From NCBI GenBank assembly GCA_020852255.1, contig JADZBD010000019.1:1-44000 (forward strand): a DNA stretch of 44,000 bases, in the 5' to 3' direction. The stretch is from Bacteroidia bacterium. Lineage in GTDB: Bacteria > Bacteroidota > Bacteroidia > JADZBD01. The position numbers and the translations under genes are program-made. This document shows positions 15,114 to 23,797 of the stretch, one piece after another. A model generated the notes under the pieces. The model ran no database searches. It was given only the letters and a program-made list of their open reading frames with translations, and was not told the origin of the DNA. Within the stretch, counting starts at the first letter, position 1, and each line of letters begins with the position of its first letter.

Positions 15114-17768
15114 ATGAAAAAATCCGGTGCCATTTTACTTCTCTGCCTGTTGGGTGTTTTCTCAAAAGCGCAAATACCAAATATGGGAGGTATGGGCGGG
15201 AAAAACATGAACGTGGGAAGGTTTTACGGCAGGGTAGTGGATTCGCTTTCCGGAAAACCGGTGGAATTTGCGGTTGTTCAGTTGCACGGAATGAAATATG
15301 ATTCCGCATCCAAATCCATGAAGCCGGCGATCCTCGGGGGGCAACTTTCGGAAGGTAATGGTGATTTTTCCATCGAAGGGCTGCCTCCGTTCGGACAATT
15401 TACGCTCAAAATCATCGCCTTGGGTTATAAGACGTATGAGCAGAAAGTATCCTTCAACTTAAACATGCAGCAGATGGGAAAGGATGCTCAATCGGGAAAC
15501 TGGCAAAACGCCCTGAACAATGTGGATAAGGATCTCGGAAATATCAAGATCAGTCCGGATGTTAAGCAGTTTAAGGAGGTGGTGGTAGACGGCTCTGATC
15601 CTGAAGTGGAGCTGAAGTTAGACCGTAAAGTTTATAATGTGGAAAAGAACCTCAGCGCGGCAGGTGGTACTGCAGAGGATGTGATGAAGAATGTACCGAG
15701 CGTGAATGTGGATATGGATGGGAATGTCACTATGCGCAATTCTACTCCGGAAATACTCATAGACGGCAAACCGACCACACTCACCCTTGACCAGATTCCA
15801 GCTGATGCCATTGCCAGTATTGAGGTAATCACAAACCCTTCTGCCAAATTTGATGCTTCAGGCGGCGGAGGCGGTATCTTGAATATCATTCTAAAAAAGA
15901 ACCGGAAACCGGGGTATAACGGCAGTGTGCGGTCTAACGTAGATTCCCGCTTAGCGTTCGGGGGCGGACTGGATATGAATATTCGTGAAGGGAAATGGAA
16001 TTTCTTCGTTAATACTCATGGAAATAAGCGCAATTCATTGAGCACAGGCAGCACCGACCGTTTCAATCTTATCGGTTCTCCACTTACGAACGTGTACCAG
16101 GAAAGTGAGAGTGAAAACAAGGGCTTTTTTGGTATGGGCCGGATGGGCATAGACTGGTTCATCAACAACCGGAATACATTAACCCTTTCAGGCAATATAG
16201 TCAGCGGTTCCTTTCTGCCAGAGGATGTACTTTCCTATCGGACCGATACCCTCTTGTCGTCAGGTATTGTGTCCTCTTCCTATGACCGCCACTCCGATAC
16301 GCGAAGAGCATTTATGAATTACGGGGGATCTTTGCAGTACAAGCATCTTTATGCCAAGGCAGGGAAGGAGCTGACAGCGGATCTGCATTATAACAGGAGT
16401 ACTTCTTCGTCCGGCGGCGATTATTACACTACGTATTTCGATCAGTTTGCAACGGAATTATACCGTCTCCAGCAAAAATCAGACGGTGGAGGGGAAAATG
16501 AGTTTATTACAGTGCAAACGGATTTTGTGAACCCCATTTCTGATAAGCGGAAGCTGGAGGCAGGAGTGAAGACCTCTTTTAAGGAAATGTGGAACTATAG
16601 CCGGAATTATAACGTGGATGTTGCCACCGGAGCTGAAACCTTTCTTGGAACCCAAAGCATGAATTACCGGTTCTTTGATCAGATTTATGGCGCATATGTC
16701 ACTTATGGCAGTCAGCTCAAAAAAGTCGGTTATCAGCTGGGATTGAGGGCGGAGGCCTCTTATTACAAAGGGGAGTTGGTAGACTCAACGCTGCCGCCTT
16801 TTTATATCGAGTATCCAATTTCGGTTTTTCCTACCGCCTTTCTGACCTATCAGATCAACTCCAAACAAGACCTTCAGTTCAGCTACACACGGAAGATCTC
16901 GCGCCCGGGATTTTTCCAACTCATACCGTTCACAGATTATTCGGATTCCCTGAACCTCAGCCGGGGCAATCCGGGTCTGCTGCCAGAATTTACCCAAAGC
17001 GTGGAATTGAATTATATGAACCAGTTCAGTAAAGGAAACAGCCTGATGGCCTCTGTTTATTTTAAACATACGAACGACCTTATGACGCGGTATCAGACCT
17101 ATGAATACGACTCCGTTCTTATGCAGTCCGCAATCATTAATACATATCGCAATGCCGACTGGAGTTATTCATACGGACTTGAAATGAATTTCAAGAAAAC
17201 CATTAAATCCTGGATGGATTTCAGTATCAATGGAAATATTTACAATTCATTTGTTAAAGGGGATAATATTGATTCCTTGCTTACAGGTGATTTGATTTCC
17301 TGGTTCGTGAAAGTGAATACGAATTATAAATTGCCAAAGAACTTCAGTATGCAGTTATCGGGTCGTTATTTCTCAAGAACAAAACTATCCACGGGAAGCA
17401 GTGGAAGAGGGGGCGGTGGCTCATATGGTCAGGGCGGAGGAATGAGCGGGATCATGTGGGGTAGCAATCCGGCAACGGCTCAAGGATATACCGAACCAAG
17501 CTGGGAGGTTGAAGCATCCGTCCGGTATGAATTTATGAAAGAGAAGCGGGCCAGCCTGACCCTTTCCGTCAGTGATATTTTCCGCAGCCGGGTGAATGCC
17601 ACCTGGTCCGAATCAGCCTACTTCAAACAGTCAACGGAGAAGCTCCGCGATGCGCAGGTGTTCAAGCTGGCTTTCAGCTACCGTTTTGGGAAATTTGATG
17701 CTTCCATTTTCAAACGCAAGAATATGAAGATCAATACGGATGGGATGGATGGCGGGGGCGGTATGTAA
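15114..17768 (+). CDS. Outer-membrane beta-barrel receptor with CarboxypepD_reg and plug domains
   Basis: 884 aa from the ATG at 15114; the in-frame GTG at 15108 lies in the promoter. A signal peptide (about 1-19, ending FSKAQ) is followed by a short Gly/Met-rich stretch. A carboxypeptidase-regulatory-like beta domain covers about 32-125 (FYGRVVDSLSGKPVEFA...). A TonB-receptor-type plug covers about 150-260 (GGTAEDVMKNVPSVNVDMDG, ASIEVITNPSAKFDASGGGG). A long barrel of the OMP_b-brl_3 kind follows to the C-terminus. A Gly-rich insert (about 760-785) and a Gly-rich end (DGGGGM) are unusual. No SusD partner is adjacent, so it is not a glycan-uptake SusCD pair; the substrate is unknown. Monocistronic by position. 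Confidence 0.88.
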   Translation: MKKSGAILLLCLLGVFSKAQIPNMGGMGGKNMNVGRFYGRVVDSLSGKPVEFAVVQLHGMKYDSASKSMKPAILGGQLSEGNGDFSIEGLPPFGQFTLKIIALGYKTYEQKVSFNLNMQQMGKDAQSGNWQNALNNVDKDLGNIKISPDVKQFKEVVVDGSDPEVELKLDRKVYNVEKNLSAAGGTAEDVMKNVPSVNVDMDGNVTMRNSTPEILIDGKPTTLTLDQIPADAIASIEVITNPSAKFDASGGGGGILNIILKKNRKPGYNGSVRSNVDSRLAFGGGLDMNIREGKWNFFVNTHGNKRNSLSTGSTDRFNLIGSPLTNVYQESESENKGFFGMGRMGIDWFINNRNTLTLSGNIVSGSFLPEDVLSYRTDTLLSSGIVSSSYDRHSDTRRAFMNYGGSLQYKHLYAKAGKELTADLHYNRSTSSSGGDYYTTYFDQFATELYRLQQKSDGGGENEFITVQTDFVNPISDKRKLEAGVKTSFKEMWNYSRNYNVDVATGAETFLGTQSMNYRFFDQIYGAYVTYGSQLKKVGYQLGLRAEASYYKGELVDSTLPPFYIEYPISVFPTAFLTYQINSKQDLQFSYTRKISRPGFFQLIPFTDYSDSLNLSRGNPGLLPEFTQSVELNYMNQFSKGNSLMASVYFKHTNDLMTRYQTYEYDSVLMQSAIINTYRNADWSYSYGLEMNFKKTIKSWMDFSINGNIYNSFVKGDNIDSLLTGDLISWFVKVNTNYKLPKNFSMQLSGRYFSRTKLSTGSSGRGGGGSYGQGGGMSGIMWGSNPATAQGYTEPSWEVEASVRYEFMKEKRASLTLSVSDIFRSRVNATWSESAYFKQSTEKLRDAQVFKLAFSYRFGKFDASIFKRKNMKINTDGMDGGGGM

Positions 17769-17780
17769 CTTCGGATTGAG

Positions 17781-18005
17781 CTACCCTTCGATACGGATAC
17801 ACCGGGATGGACAATGCCGGACCACGGTTTTCTGTTTTGCTCTCTCTGCTTCTTCCAGCTTTTTGTAAAGGATGTCTTTTTTACCGGTTGCTCCAACCAA
17901 TGTAGCTTTCCCGTCCTTACGCGACATTTTCCAGTTCGCAGGATCCAGCTCAGCACAGGCATTGCAGCCTATGCATTTGTTTCGCTGATGAAAAACTCTG
18001 ATCAT
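17781..18005 (-). CDS. Small 4Fe-4S ferredoxin
   Basis: 74 aa. Cysteines at 11, 14 and 17 (CIGCNAC) and 65 followed by Pro (HCPSRC) give a classic single [4Fe-4S] cluster pattern, C-x2-C-x2-C...C-P. A fifth Cys is at 69. It is a cytoplasmic electron carrier. Its ATG overlaps the stop of the U32-family gene as ATGA (18002-18005), so the two proteins are made together. U32-family RNA hydroxylases depend on iron-sulfur chemistry, so the ferredoxin may be the electron donor or cluster partner of that enzyme; this is inference. It ends 12 bp from the convergent receptor gene. Confidence 0.88.
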   Translation of the reverse strand: MIRVFHQRNKCIGCNACAELDPANWKMSRKDGKATLVGATGKKDILYKKLEEAERAKQKTVVRHCPSRCIRIEG

Positions 18006-19294
18006 GAAGGATCCTGAACCAGCTTGTATAATTTGTCGGACGGACGAATGCGGGCCGGAACTTTAAAGGTGATGAGGCCGCCTTTGCCGGCTTCTGTTGC
18101 TATTGCCCCATCGAGGCGCAGACCGTTCACGGTAGTTTCAATATAGCCCGTGGTGGGTCCGGTAATCATTACCGGATCATTTTCGCGCAGTGTATGGGTT
18201 TCTATTACAAACTCGCCTACGCCAATGCCGGGGTAATATTTCCTTCCTTTGCCGATATAAACTTTACGCTGCGTAGCAAGCGACCCATCGCTTTTACTCC
18301 ATTCGCCAATCTCCTTACCCATGAAATATCCTTCCCAGAAACCGCGGTTGAAAACAGAAGCGAGCTGTTTCATCCACTCTTCTTTTTTATCCTGAGTAAA
18401 GCATCCCTGCCGGATGGCGTCGATCGCCTCGCGGTAACATAATGTAGTTTTATATACATAATCCGCCGAACGGCCGCGACCTTCAATTTTAAAAACGGAC
18501 GCACCGCTGCGCATGAGCTGATCAAGGAAGGGAAGAGTGCATAGATCCTTCGCCGACATAATGTATTCTCCGTCTACCTCCAGTTCCATTCCCGTTTCTT
18601 TGTCTGTTACTATATACTCTCTCCGGCAGTTTTGAACACAGGCGCCGCGGTTGGCAGAAGCATTGTGCGAGTGCAAGCTCAGGTGACATTTTCCGGAAAC
18701 AGCCATACAAAGAGCTCCATGTGCAAAAATCTCGATACGAACTGGTTTTCCCGACGGTGCAAGAATATTTTTTTCATGTATCCCCTTTACAATCGCTTCC
18801 ACTTGCTGCAAGGTAAGCTCCCTGGATAATACCATTACTTCAGCGAATTTCGCGTAGAAGGCAACGGTCTCAAGATTCGTGATATTGCATTGGGTGGAAA
18901 TATGTACCGGCAGACCTTTTTGATGCGCATAGGAAATGGCTGCAATATCAGAGCAGATTACGGCGTCAATGCCGGCACTTTTGGCGGCATCTACGATCGT
19001 ACGCATGTATCGGAGATCGTGCTCATACATGATGGTGTTGAGTGTAAGACAGGCGGAAACATTTTTTTTATGGCATTGATCTGCAATAGGTGGAAGATCG
19101 CTGATCTCAAAACCATCAACGGCACCGGCACGCATATTGAGTTGATCCACTCCGAAATAGACAGCGTCGGCTCCGGCCTGCAGTGCGGCAGTCAGGCATT
19201 CAAAGTTTCCGGCAGGAGAAAGTAATAACGGCGAAGCCGGGGTGTCGGCATGTCCTGCAGGTATGCCGGATTTTATAGCGTCTGAAGTGTGCAA
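18002..19294 (-). CDS. Peptidase-U32-family protein, likely tRNA/rRNA hydroxylation enzyme
   Basis: About 430 aa. It opens LLLSPAGNFECLTAALQAGADAVYFG (split: LLLSPAGNFE, then AGADAVYFG), the standard U32 barrel start. The U32 signature E-x-F-x2-G-A-L-C-x4-G-x-C-x-L-S is present as EIFAHGALCMAVSGKCHLS, followed by more cysteines (ACVQNC) and a C-terminal beta domain. Characterised members TrhP (tRNA U34 hydroxylation) and RlhA (23S rRNA C2501 hydroxylation) are RNA-modifying rather than proteolytic; which target applies here is unknown. There is no in-frame ATG before the conserved core. TTG codons at 19315 and 19294 are the options; the former lies within the -7 element, so 19294 is preferred. 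It overlaps the ferredoxin gene by 4 bp. Confidence 0.85.
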   Translation of the reverse strand: MHTSDAIKSGIPAGHADTPASPLLLSPAGNFECLTAALQAGADAVYFGVDQLNMRAGAVDGFEISDLPPIADQCHKKNVSACLTLNTIMYEHDLRYMRTIVDAAKSAGIDAVICSDIAAISYAHQKGLPVHISTQCNITNLETVAFYAKFAEVMVLSRELTLQQVEAIVKGIHEKNILAPSGKPVRIEIFAHGALCMAVSGKCHLSLHSHNASANRGACVQNCRREYIVTDKETGMELEVDGEYIMSAKDLCTLPFLDQLMRSGASVFKIEGRGRSADYVYKTTLCYREAIDAIRQGCFTQDKKEEWMKQLASVFNRGFWEGYFMGKEIGEWSKSDGSLATQRKVYIGKGRKYYPGIGVGEFVIETHTLRENDPVMITGPTTGYIETTVNGLRLDGAIATEAGKGGLITFKVPARIRPSDKLYKLVQDPS

Positions 19295-19312
19295 GGGGGT
19301 CCGTTTGCATTG

Positions 19313-19320
19313 CAAATTTA
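19313..19320 (-). promoter_or_regulatory. -7 element of the U32-ferredoxin operon
   Basis: Minus-strand TAAATTTG is a perfect match. Transcription would start near 19309, giving a leader of about 15 nt to the TTG at 19294. The nearby ATG at 19310 is out of frame. Confidence 0.55.
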
Positions 19321-19382
19321 CGGATTTCAGCGGAACATCAGACGGATGCCGCCCCTGTGTTCCGGATATTCCTTTAATTGCC

Positions 19383-19390
19383 TAAATTTG
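19383..19390 (+). promoter_or_regulatory. -7 element directly before the CotH-family gene
   Basis: TAAATTTG, a perfect match, lies 4 nt before the ATG at 19395. Predicted leaderless transcript. Confidence 0.6.
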
Positions 19391-19394
19391 AAGA

Positions 19395-20921
19395 ATGAAA
19401 ACGATCTCCCTGTTCTTTGGCCTGTTGATAACGGGAATTCTTTTTTCCCAGCCCTATAATAACGACGGCGACACATTGTTCGCATCTTCCTTTATTCATG
19501 AGATTCGCTTTAATTTTTATCATCCTGCTTATTATGATTCTCTTATGCTATCCCATACCACCGACACCTATTATGTGTGCGACATGGTATTCGACGGGGT
19601 GACTTTCCCGACTGTAGGAGTAAAATTCAAAGGAAATTCCTCCTTTAATATCCTCAGTCAGAAAAAGTCTATGAAGGTGGATCTGGATTACATTATCCCT
19701 TCCCAGGACCTTGACGACTTGAACAAATTCAACCTGAATAATCTATATCATGACCCTACCTGCCTGCGGGAAAAACTAATGGCAGATTTTCTCAACCGGA
19801 ATCAGCTCCCCGGACCCAGGGTAACCTATGCCAAGGTGTATTATAATAATGTTTACTGGGGATTGTACACACTGGTGGAGGAAGTCAATAAGGATTTTCT
19901 CGACGGCTGGTTCAACGACAAGAGAGGAAATCTGTTTAAGGGAGATCCCAGCGGCGATCTCAAATGGATCAACAGCAGTCCTTCTTCTTACTACAACAAG
20001 TACGAACTGCACACCAATGAAACGCAAAACGACTGGTCAGATTTGGTAGAATATCTTGACAAGATCAATAATTATTCGCTCAGCGGTATCCGGGATACAC
20101 TGGACCGGTACATGGATGTTCCCGGATTTTTGAAGTACGAAGCTCTTTGTGATATTTTCGTTAGCTTGGATTCATATATCGGTAGCCGCCATAATTATTT
20201 TGTCTATCATGATTCAATTACGGATCGTTTTCGATGGGTGTTCTGGGATATTAACTCCTGTTTCGGGGTGTTCAACCAAAGCATGAGTGTGGCACAAATG
20301 GAAGGATTGAGCATGACCTATCTGGGCACTCCGCCGCAGGATCGTCCCCTGGCCTGGCGTTTGATGCAGGATCCCCTAACATTGCAGGAGCTGAGCTACT
20401 GGTTCTGTGTATTTCTTCAGGAGGACCAGTTTAGCAACACTGCGCTGGATCCGCGGATAGATAGTCTTTCGGATCGGATCCGTAATGATGTATATTCCGA
20501 TCCGAATTACACATACACCAATCAGCAGTTTGAAGATAACCGTACGATAGTGGTGGCTGCTGATAATAAAAATTACCCCGGGCTGAAGCCTTTTATTGGG
20601 GCCAGGAGAGATACACTGACCTCACAACTGGCTGCTTACGGTTGCTATCTTGGTACTTCTTCAGAAGGGAACCCTGCCTTACTTAAGTTGTACCCCAACC
20701 CGGCTCACGATGGGGTAACGATTATTTACCCGGACGGACTTAATGAGGAAATGATTCCGCAACTGTTTGATCTGACAGGGCAATGTGTAAGGGAGTTTGC
20801 CAAAGTTCAAGCCGGTGAACAGAAAATACAAATTCCGGTTTCAGGCATTCGTCCGGGCGTTTATCTGCTGCGGATGGGTGGTGCGCGGGGTACAGTTCCG
20901 CTCAGATTAGTAATCTTCTGA
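19395..20921 (+). CDS. Secreted CotH-kinase-family protein with T9SS type A sorting domain
   Basis: 508 aa. Signal peptide 1-19 (ends LFSQ). The CotH kinase domain spans about 55-400. Visible family segments are VGVKFKGNSSFN, KKSMKVDLDY, DPTCLREKLMADFLNR, YYNNVYWGLYTLVEEVNKDF, GNLFKGDPSGDLKW and WVFWDINSCFG, the last carrying the Asp expected for metal binding. CotH of Bacillus phosphorylates a spore-coat protein; Bacteroidota members are secreted and their targets are unknown. The last 80 residues form a T9SS type A C-terminal domain: LKLYPNPAHDGVTI, LFDLTGQCVREF and GIRPGVYLLRM. The protein should be exported by Sec, moved across the outer membrane by T9SS and trimmed. It converges with the TPR gene pair, leaving a 4-bp gap. 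Confidence 0.9.
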   Translation: MKTISLFFGLLITGILFSQPYNNDGDTLFASSFIHEIRFNFYHPAYYDSLMLSHTTDTYYVCDMVFDGVTFPTVGVKFKGNSSFNILSQKKSMKVDLDYIIPSQDLDDLNKFNLNNLYHDPTCLREKLMADFLNRNQLPGPRVTYAKVYYNNVYWGLYTLVEEVNKDFLDGWFNDKRGNLFKGDPSGDLKWINSSPSSYYNKYELHTNETQNDWSDLVEYLDKINNYSLSGIRDTLDRYMDVPGFLKYEALCDIFVSLDSYIGSRHNYFVYHDSITDRFRWVFWDINSCFGVFNQSMSVAQMEGLSMTYLGTPPQDRPLAWRLMQDPLTLQELSYWFCVFLQEDQFSNTALDPRIDSLSDRIRNDVYSDPNYTYTNQQFEDNRTIVVAADNKNYPGLKPFIGARRDTLTSQLAAYGCYLGTSSEGNPALLKLYPNPAHDGVTIIYPDGLNEEMIPQLFDLTGQCVREFAKVQAGEQKIQIPVSGIRPGVYLLRMGGARGTVPLRLVIF

Positions 20922-20925
20922 TCTT

Positions 20926-22377
20926 TTATTTTTTCATTCGTGACTGAATGTATTTTTCACTCGGAAGTAAGCTGCGCTGTATACGCCGCGCATAGTGAAT
21001 GGAATCCAGGATCTCTTTTTGTTTTTCTTCTACCAGTTCCTTCTGTTTGGCAATAATTCGGTTATCGCGTTGCTTTTGTCGGTAAGCCCGGAAGGAAATA
21101 GCGGCCACCGAAAGCATCAGAAGAAAGCCTGTAATGCCTCCGTAAATGTACCAACGTTGCTGCTTTAGCTCCTGCTGATGCGACATTTCGCGTTTGGCTA
21201 CCTCGGCGGCCTGACGTATACTATCAGCTTGCTGTTCTTTTTCAAAATCATAACGCATCTCCTGCTGTACCTGCTTTCTTGTGTTTTCTTCATTATTCAT
21301 GCTGTCACGAAAAGCAATAAAAAGCATATAATTCCGAAGTGCAGAGCGGTAATTACCCTGCAGACTATCCAGAAACGCCAGACCTGAGTAAGACTCCCTG
21401 ATCACCATTTTGGAGGAGATGTTCAGACCAATTTCAAGTCCTTTTTCAATATGTGACCTGGCATCTGCATACTTACCCATTTTAATCAGCAGGTTGCCGA
21501 TGTTGTAATGGGAAGAAGCAATTCCGTTTTGGTCACCCGTTCCCTCGCGGATACGCAGAGATGATTTCAGATGCATTTCGGCCAGCGTGTAGTGCATTTT
21601 CTTTTGGATGCTGTCTTTCCCGGCCCACCCCATGTATAATGTTCCGATATTATTCATGGTGTTTCCCTGTTCTTTTCTGTTTCCTGTCTCCTCTACCAGT
21701 TTCAGTGAGAGTTTATACATGCGAAGAGCATCTTCATATTTTTCCAGCATTTTGTAAATGACGCCCAGATTGTTGTATACATTTGCCAATCCGTTCAGGT
21801 CATTCGTCTTCCGGAATAGGTTTTCAGCTTTTTCCAGCTCTGCGATCGCATTGGAGTATTCTTTCTGTGCCTGATAAATCAGGCTGATATTATTATGAGA
21901 AAAAGCCATTCCTGCTGTATCTGCGCATTTTTCACGATAGCGTAAACCAATTAAATGATTCTCAAGTGCATCAGGATAATTGCCCATGTCTTGCATAACC
22001 ATAGCAATATTGTTATAAACGGCTCCGCAATTTTTTAGATCTCTGAGTTTTTTCCGGATGATGAGCGAAGCTTTTAGTTCATTCAGTGCCTTAGGATATT
22101 CTCCTTTATACCAGTAAACAACGCCCCGGTTATTCAGAGCACCGGCAAGCCCCCGCATATACTTCAGACTTCTCGACAGGTTCGCGGCAAGGGTTCCGTA
22201 ATAAAGCGCAGAATCAAATTTACCCTTGATGGCCAGATGACGGGCGTACTGCGTGCATGCAATAACCGTTCCGGTGTCTTTTTTACCTGCCCTGATGATG
22301 CGGAGAAGGGAGTCTGCAGGACCACTGGTCAGGGAACAGTAAGAAGTGAGCATGAGAAGAAGCAAGCCTATTTTCAT
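20926..22377 (-). CDS. TPR sensor-like membrane protein with SpoIIE-linker-like tail (copy A)
   Basis: 483 aa. A signal peptide (about 1-19) is followed by about eight TPR units from about 25 to 350 (motifs such as ALNNRGVVYWYKGEYPKAL, AVYNNIAMVMQDMGNYPDAL, ANVYNNLGVIYKMLEKYEDAL). These lie in the periplasm, followed by a long charged helix, one membrane segment (about 409-430) and a cytoplasmic coiled coil. The last residues read VEEKQKEILDSIHYARRIQ, then RSLLPSEKYI and six more residues to the stop. In longer relatives this motif is the linker immediately before a SpoIIE phosphatase domain, which is missing here. Its ATG overlaps the stop of copy B (22374-22377). It shares a 48-bp identical block with copy B. 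Confidence 0.85.
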   Translation of the reverse strand: MKIGLLLLMLTSYCSLTSGPADSLLRIIRAGKKDTGTVIACTQYARHLAIKGKFDSALYYGTLAANLSRSLKYMRGLAGALNNRGVVYWYKGEYPKALNELKASLIIRKKLRDLKNCGAVYNNIAMVMQDMGNYPDALENHLIGLRYREKCADTAGMAFSHNNISLIYQAQKEYSNAIAELEKAENLFRKTNDLNGLANVYNNLGVIYKMLEKYEDALRMYKLSLKLVEETGNRKEQGNTMNNIGTLYMGWAGKDSIQKKMHYTLAEMHLKSSLRIREGTGDQNGIASSHYNIGNLLIKMGKYADARSHIEKGLEIGLNISSKMVIRESYSGLAFLDSLQGNYRSALRNYMLFIAFRDSMNNEENTRKQVQQEMRYDFEKEQQADSIRQAAEVAKREMSHQQELKQQRWYIYGGITGFLLMLSVAAISFRAYRQKQRDNRIIAKQKELVEEKQKEILDSIHYARRIQRSLLPSEKYIQSRMKK

Positions 22378-23672
22378 TTTTTTGATGGGATTTTCGAATG
22401 GATGTACTTCTCCGTTGGCATCAGACTATTCTGGATGCGTTTGGCATAGTGAATGGAATCCAGGATCTCTTTTTGTTTTTCTTCTACCAGTATTTTTTGA
22501 TTTTCAATTTCTGATTTTTGCCTTCGTGTGACACGGAAGCGGTTAAATACAATGAGTAAAAACACACTCAGCAGCACCAGGCCGGCTACAGAAACGGTGA
22601 GAATGATCCTTCCACGGCTTTCCTCCGCATATTTTTCGGTTTCCAGGGCTTTGATTTGCAATTCTTTCCTTTCTGATTCAAATTCAGCGTGCAGCTGATT
22701 CATCTGCCTTCGGTTTTCCTCATTGTACACACTGTCTTTAAAAAGAAGGAGTTGTTTTAATATTCCTGCTTCCTGCGCATGGTCATTTTCTTTTCCTGCA
22801 ATCTCAGCCTGATATTTGAGGATCTCGATCCGGTAAAGGTTCGAATTAATCCTGTTGGTCCAGTGCATGCTTCGCGCCAGGTAATCTTTTGCTTTCCTGT
22901 AATCTCCGAGTTTCAGATATGTTGCACCCAGATTGAGGGTTGAAAGGGCACACATTTCTTCATCGCCAATGTTTTCTTTTATTTCCAGGCACTTCTTAAA
23001 GTAGAAGACTGCACTGTCCGGAAGATCCAACTGCAGGTAGGTTTCCCCAAGATCGTTGTATGAATCGGCCAGTTCATTGGGGACATTTCTTTTCAGGCGA
23101 ATGGTGATGGCTTTTTTCCGCCATTTGAGCGACTCATCGTAATTCCCGAGCTTAAGATAACAATTGGCCAGATTGTTATATGCGGATCCAAGAGAACGGC
23201 CATCCGAATTTTTCTCCGCCCTTCCGATCAGTTCATAAAAAAGCGGAATGGCGTCCTTGAATTTGTCAGCCTGAAGGTAAAGCAGGCCCAGGCTGTTGAT
23301 AGATCGGTATTCCCATTCGTCATTTTTTACCAGCCGGGCAACGGCGAGTGCTTTTTTCTCCTCCGTCATTCCCTTGGCAAATTCACCGGTAATGAAGCAG
23401 GCATTTGCCAACAGATGATGCCCGTGGTACAAACCATGCGAATAACTAAGCTTTTTAGAAAGATCCAGTGCGCGGTTTGCATAAAAGATACTGCTGTCGG
23501 AAGAATTCCATCCGTAACGATAGGCCATGCTTACATATAGCCGAACCCTTGATGTGTCGTGATGTGCATTCCGGAGTTCCCTGCGCAGGGAGTCAAGGAG
23601 GGTATCTGCCTTTGCATGGAAAGAGGGGAACAAGGCCAGTAGCGGGACGAGTGGAAGCAGGTAAGGTTTCAC
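22374..23672 (-). CDS. TPR sensor-like membrane protein with SpoIIE-linker-like tail (copy B)
   Basis: 432 aa from the GTG at 23672; a TTG one codon upstream is also open. Signal peptide (PLLALFPSFHAKA), about six to seven TPR units (for example GSAYNNLANCYLKLGNYDESL, LADSYNDLGETYLQLDLPDSA), a charged helix, a membrane segment (about 350-372) and a cytoplasmic helix. The tail is VEEKQKEILDSIHYAKRIQ followed by NSLMPTEKYI and eight residues. There is no catalytic domain. It is the first gene of a two-gene operon with copy A. A perfect -7 element lies 4 nt before the GTG, so the transcript is probably leaderless. By analogy to longer TPR proteins it senses a periplasmic or surface signal; the ligand is unknown. 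Confidence 0.84.
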   Translation of the reverse strand: MKPYLLPLVPLLALFPSFHAKADTLLDSLRRELRNAHHDTSRVRLYVSMAYRYGWNSSDSSIFYANRALDLSKKLSYSHGLYHGHHLLANACFITGEFAKGMTEEKKALAVARLVKNDEWEYRSINSLGLLYLQADKFKDAIPLFYELIGRAEKNSDGRSLGSAYNNLANCYLKLGNYDESLKWRKKAITIRLKRNVPNELADSYNDLGETYLQLDLPDSAVFYFKKCLEIKENIGDEEMCALSTLNLGATYLKLGDYRKAKDYLARSMHWTNRINSNLYRIEILKYQAEIAGKENDHAQEAGILKQLLLFKDSVYNEENRRQMNQLHAEFESERKELQIKALETEKYAEESRGRIILTVSVAGLVLLSVFLLIVFNRFRVTRRQKSEIENQKILVEEKQKEILDSIHYAKRIQNSLMPTEKYIHSKIPSKK

Positions 23673-23676
23673 CAAT

Positions 23677-23684
23677 CAAACTTA
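23677..23684 (-). promoter_or_regulatory. -7 element directly before TPR copy B
   Basis: Minus-strand TAAGTTTG, a perfect match, is 4 nt before the GTG at 23672. It favours the GTG over the adjacent TTG as start. Confidence 0.55.
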
Positions 23685-23797
23685 CTGATTTGTCCCGACT
23701 TTCGGTCATGTAATCCCAGGCTGCGCTGCGCTTTTGCTTATGGCAGTATTCATCCGGATTTAGTATTATTGCCATAGTCTGCGATAAAAAGGAAGCA

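Noticed and set aside
19296-19310. ATG at 19310 as start of the U32-family gene
   Set aside because: It is out of frame with the conserved protein and ends after about 30 codons; a frameshift would be needed. Kept only as a possible upstream frame.
20935-20958. Possible terminator of the CotH-family gene (CATTC/GAATG stem followed by TATTTTT)
   Set aside because: The stem has only 5 A/T-rich pairs and lies in the coding end of TPR copy A; too weak to list.
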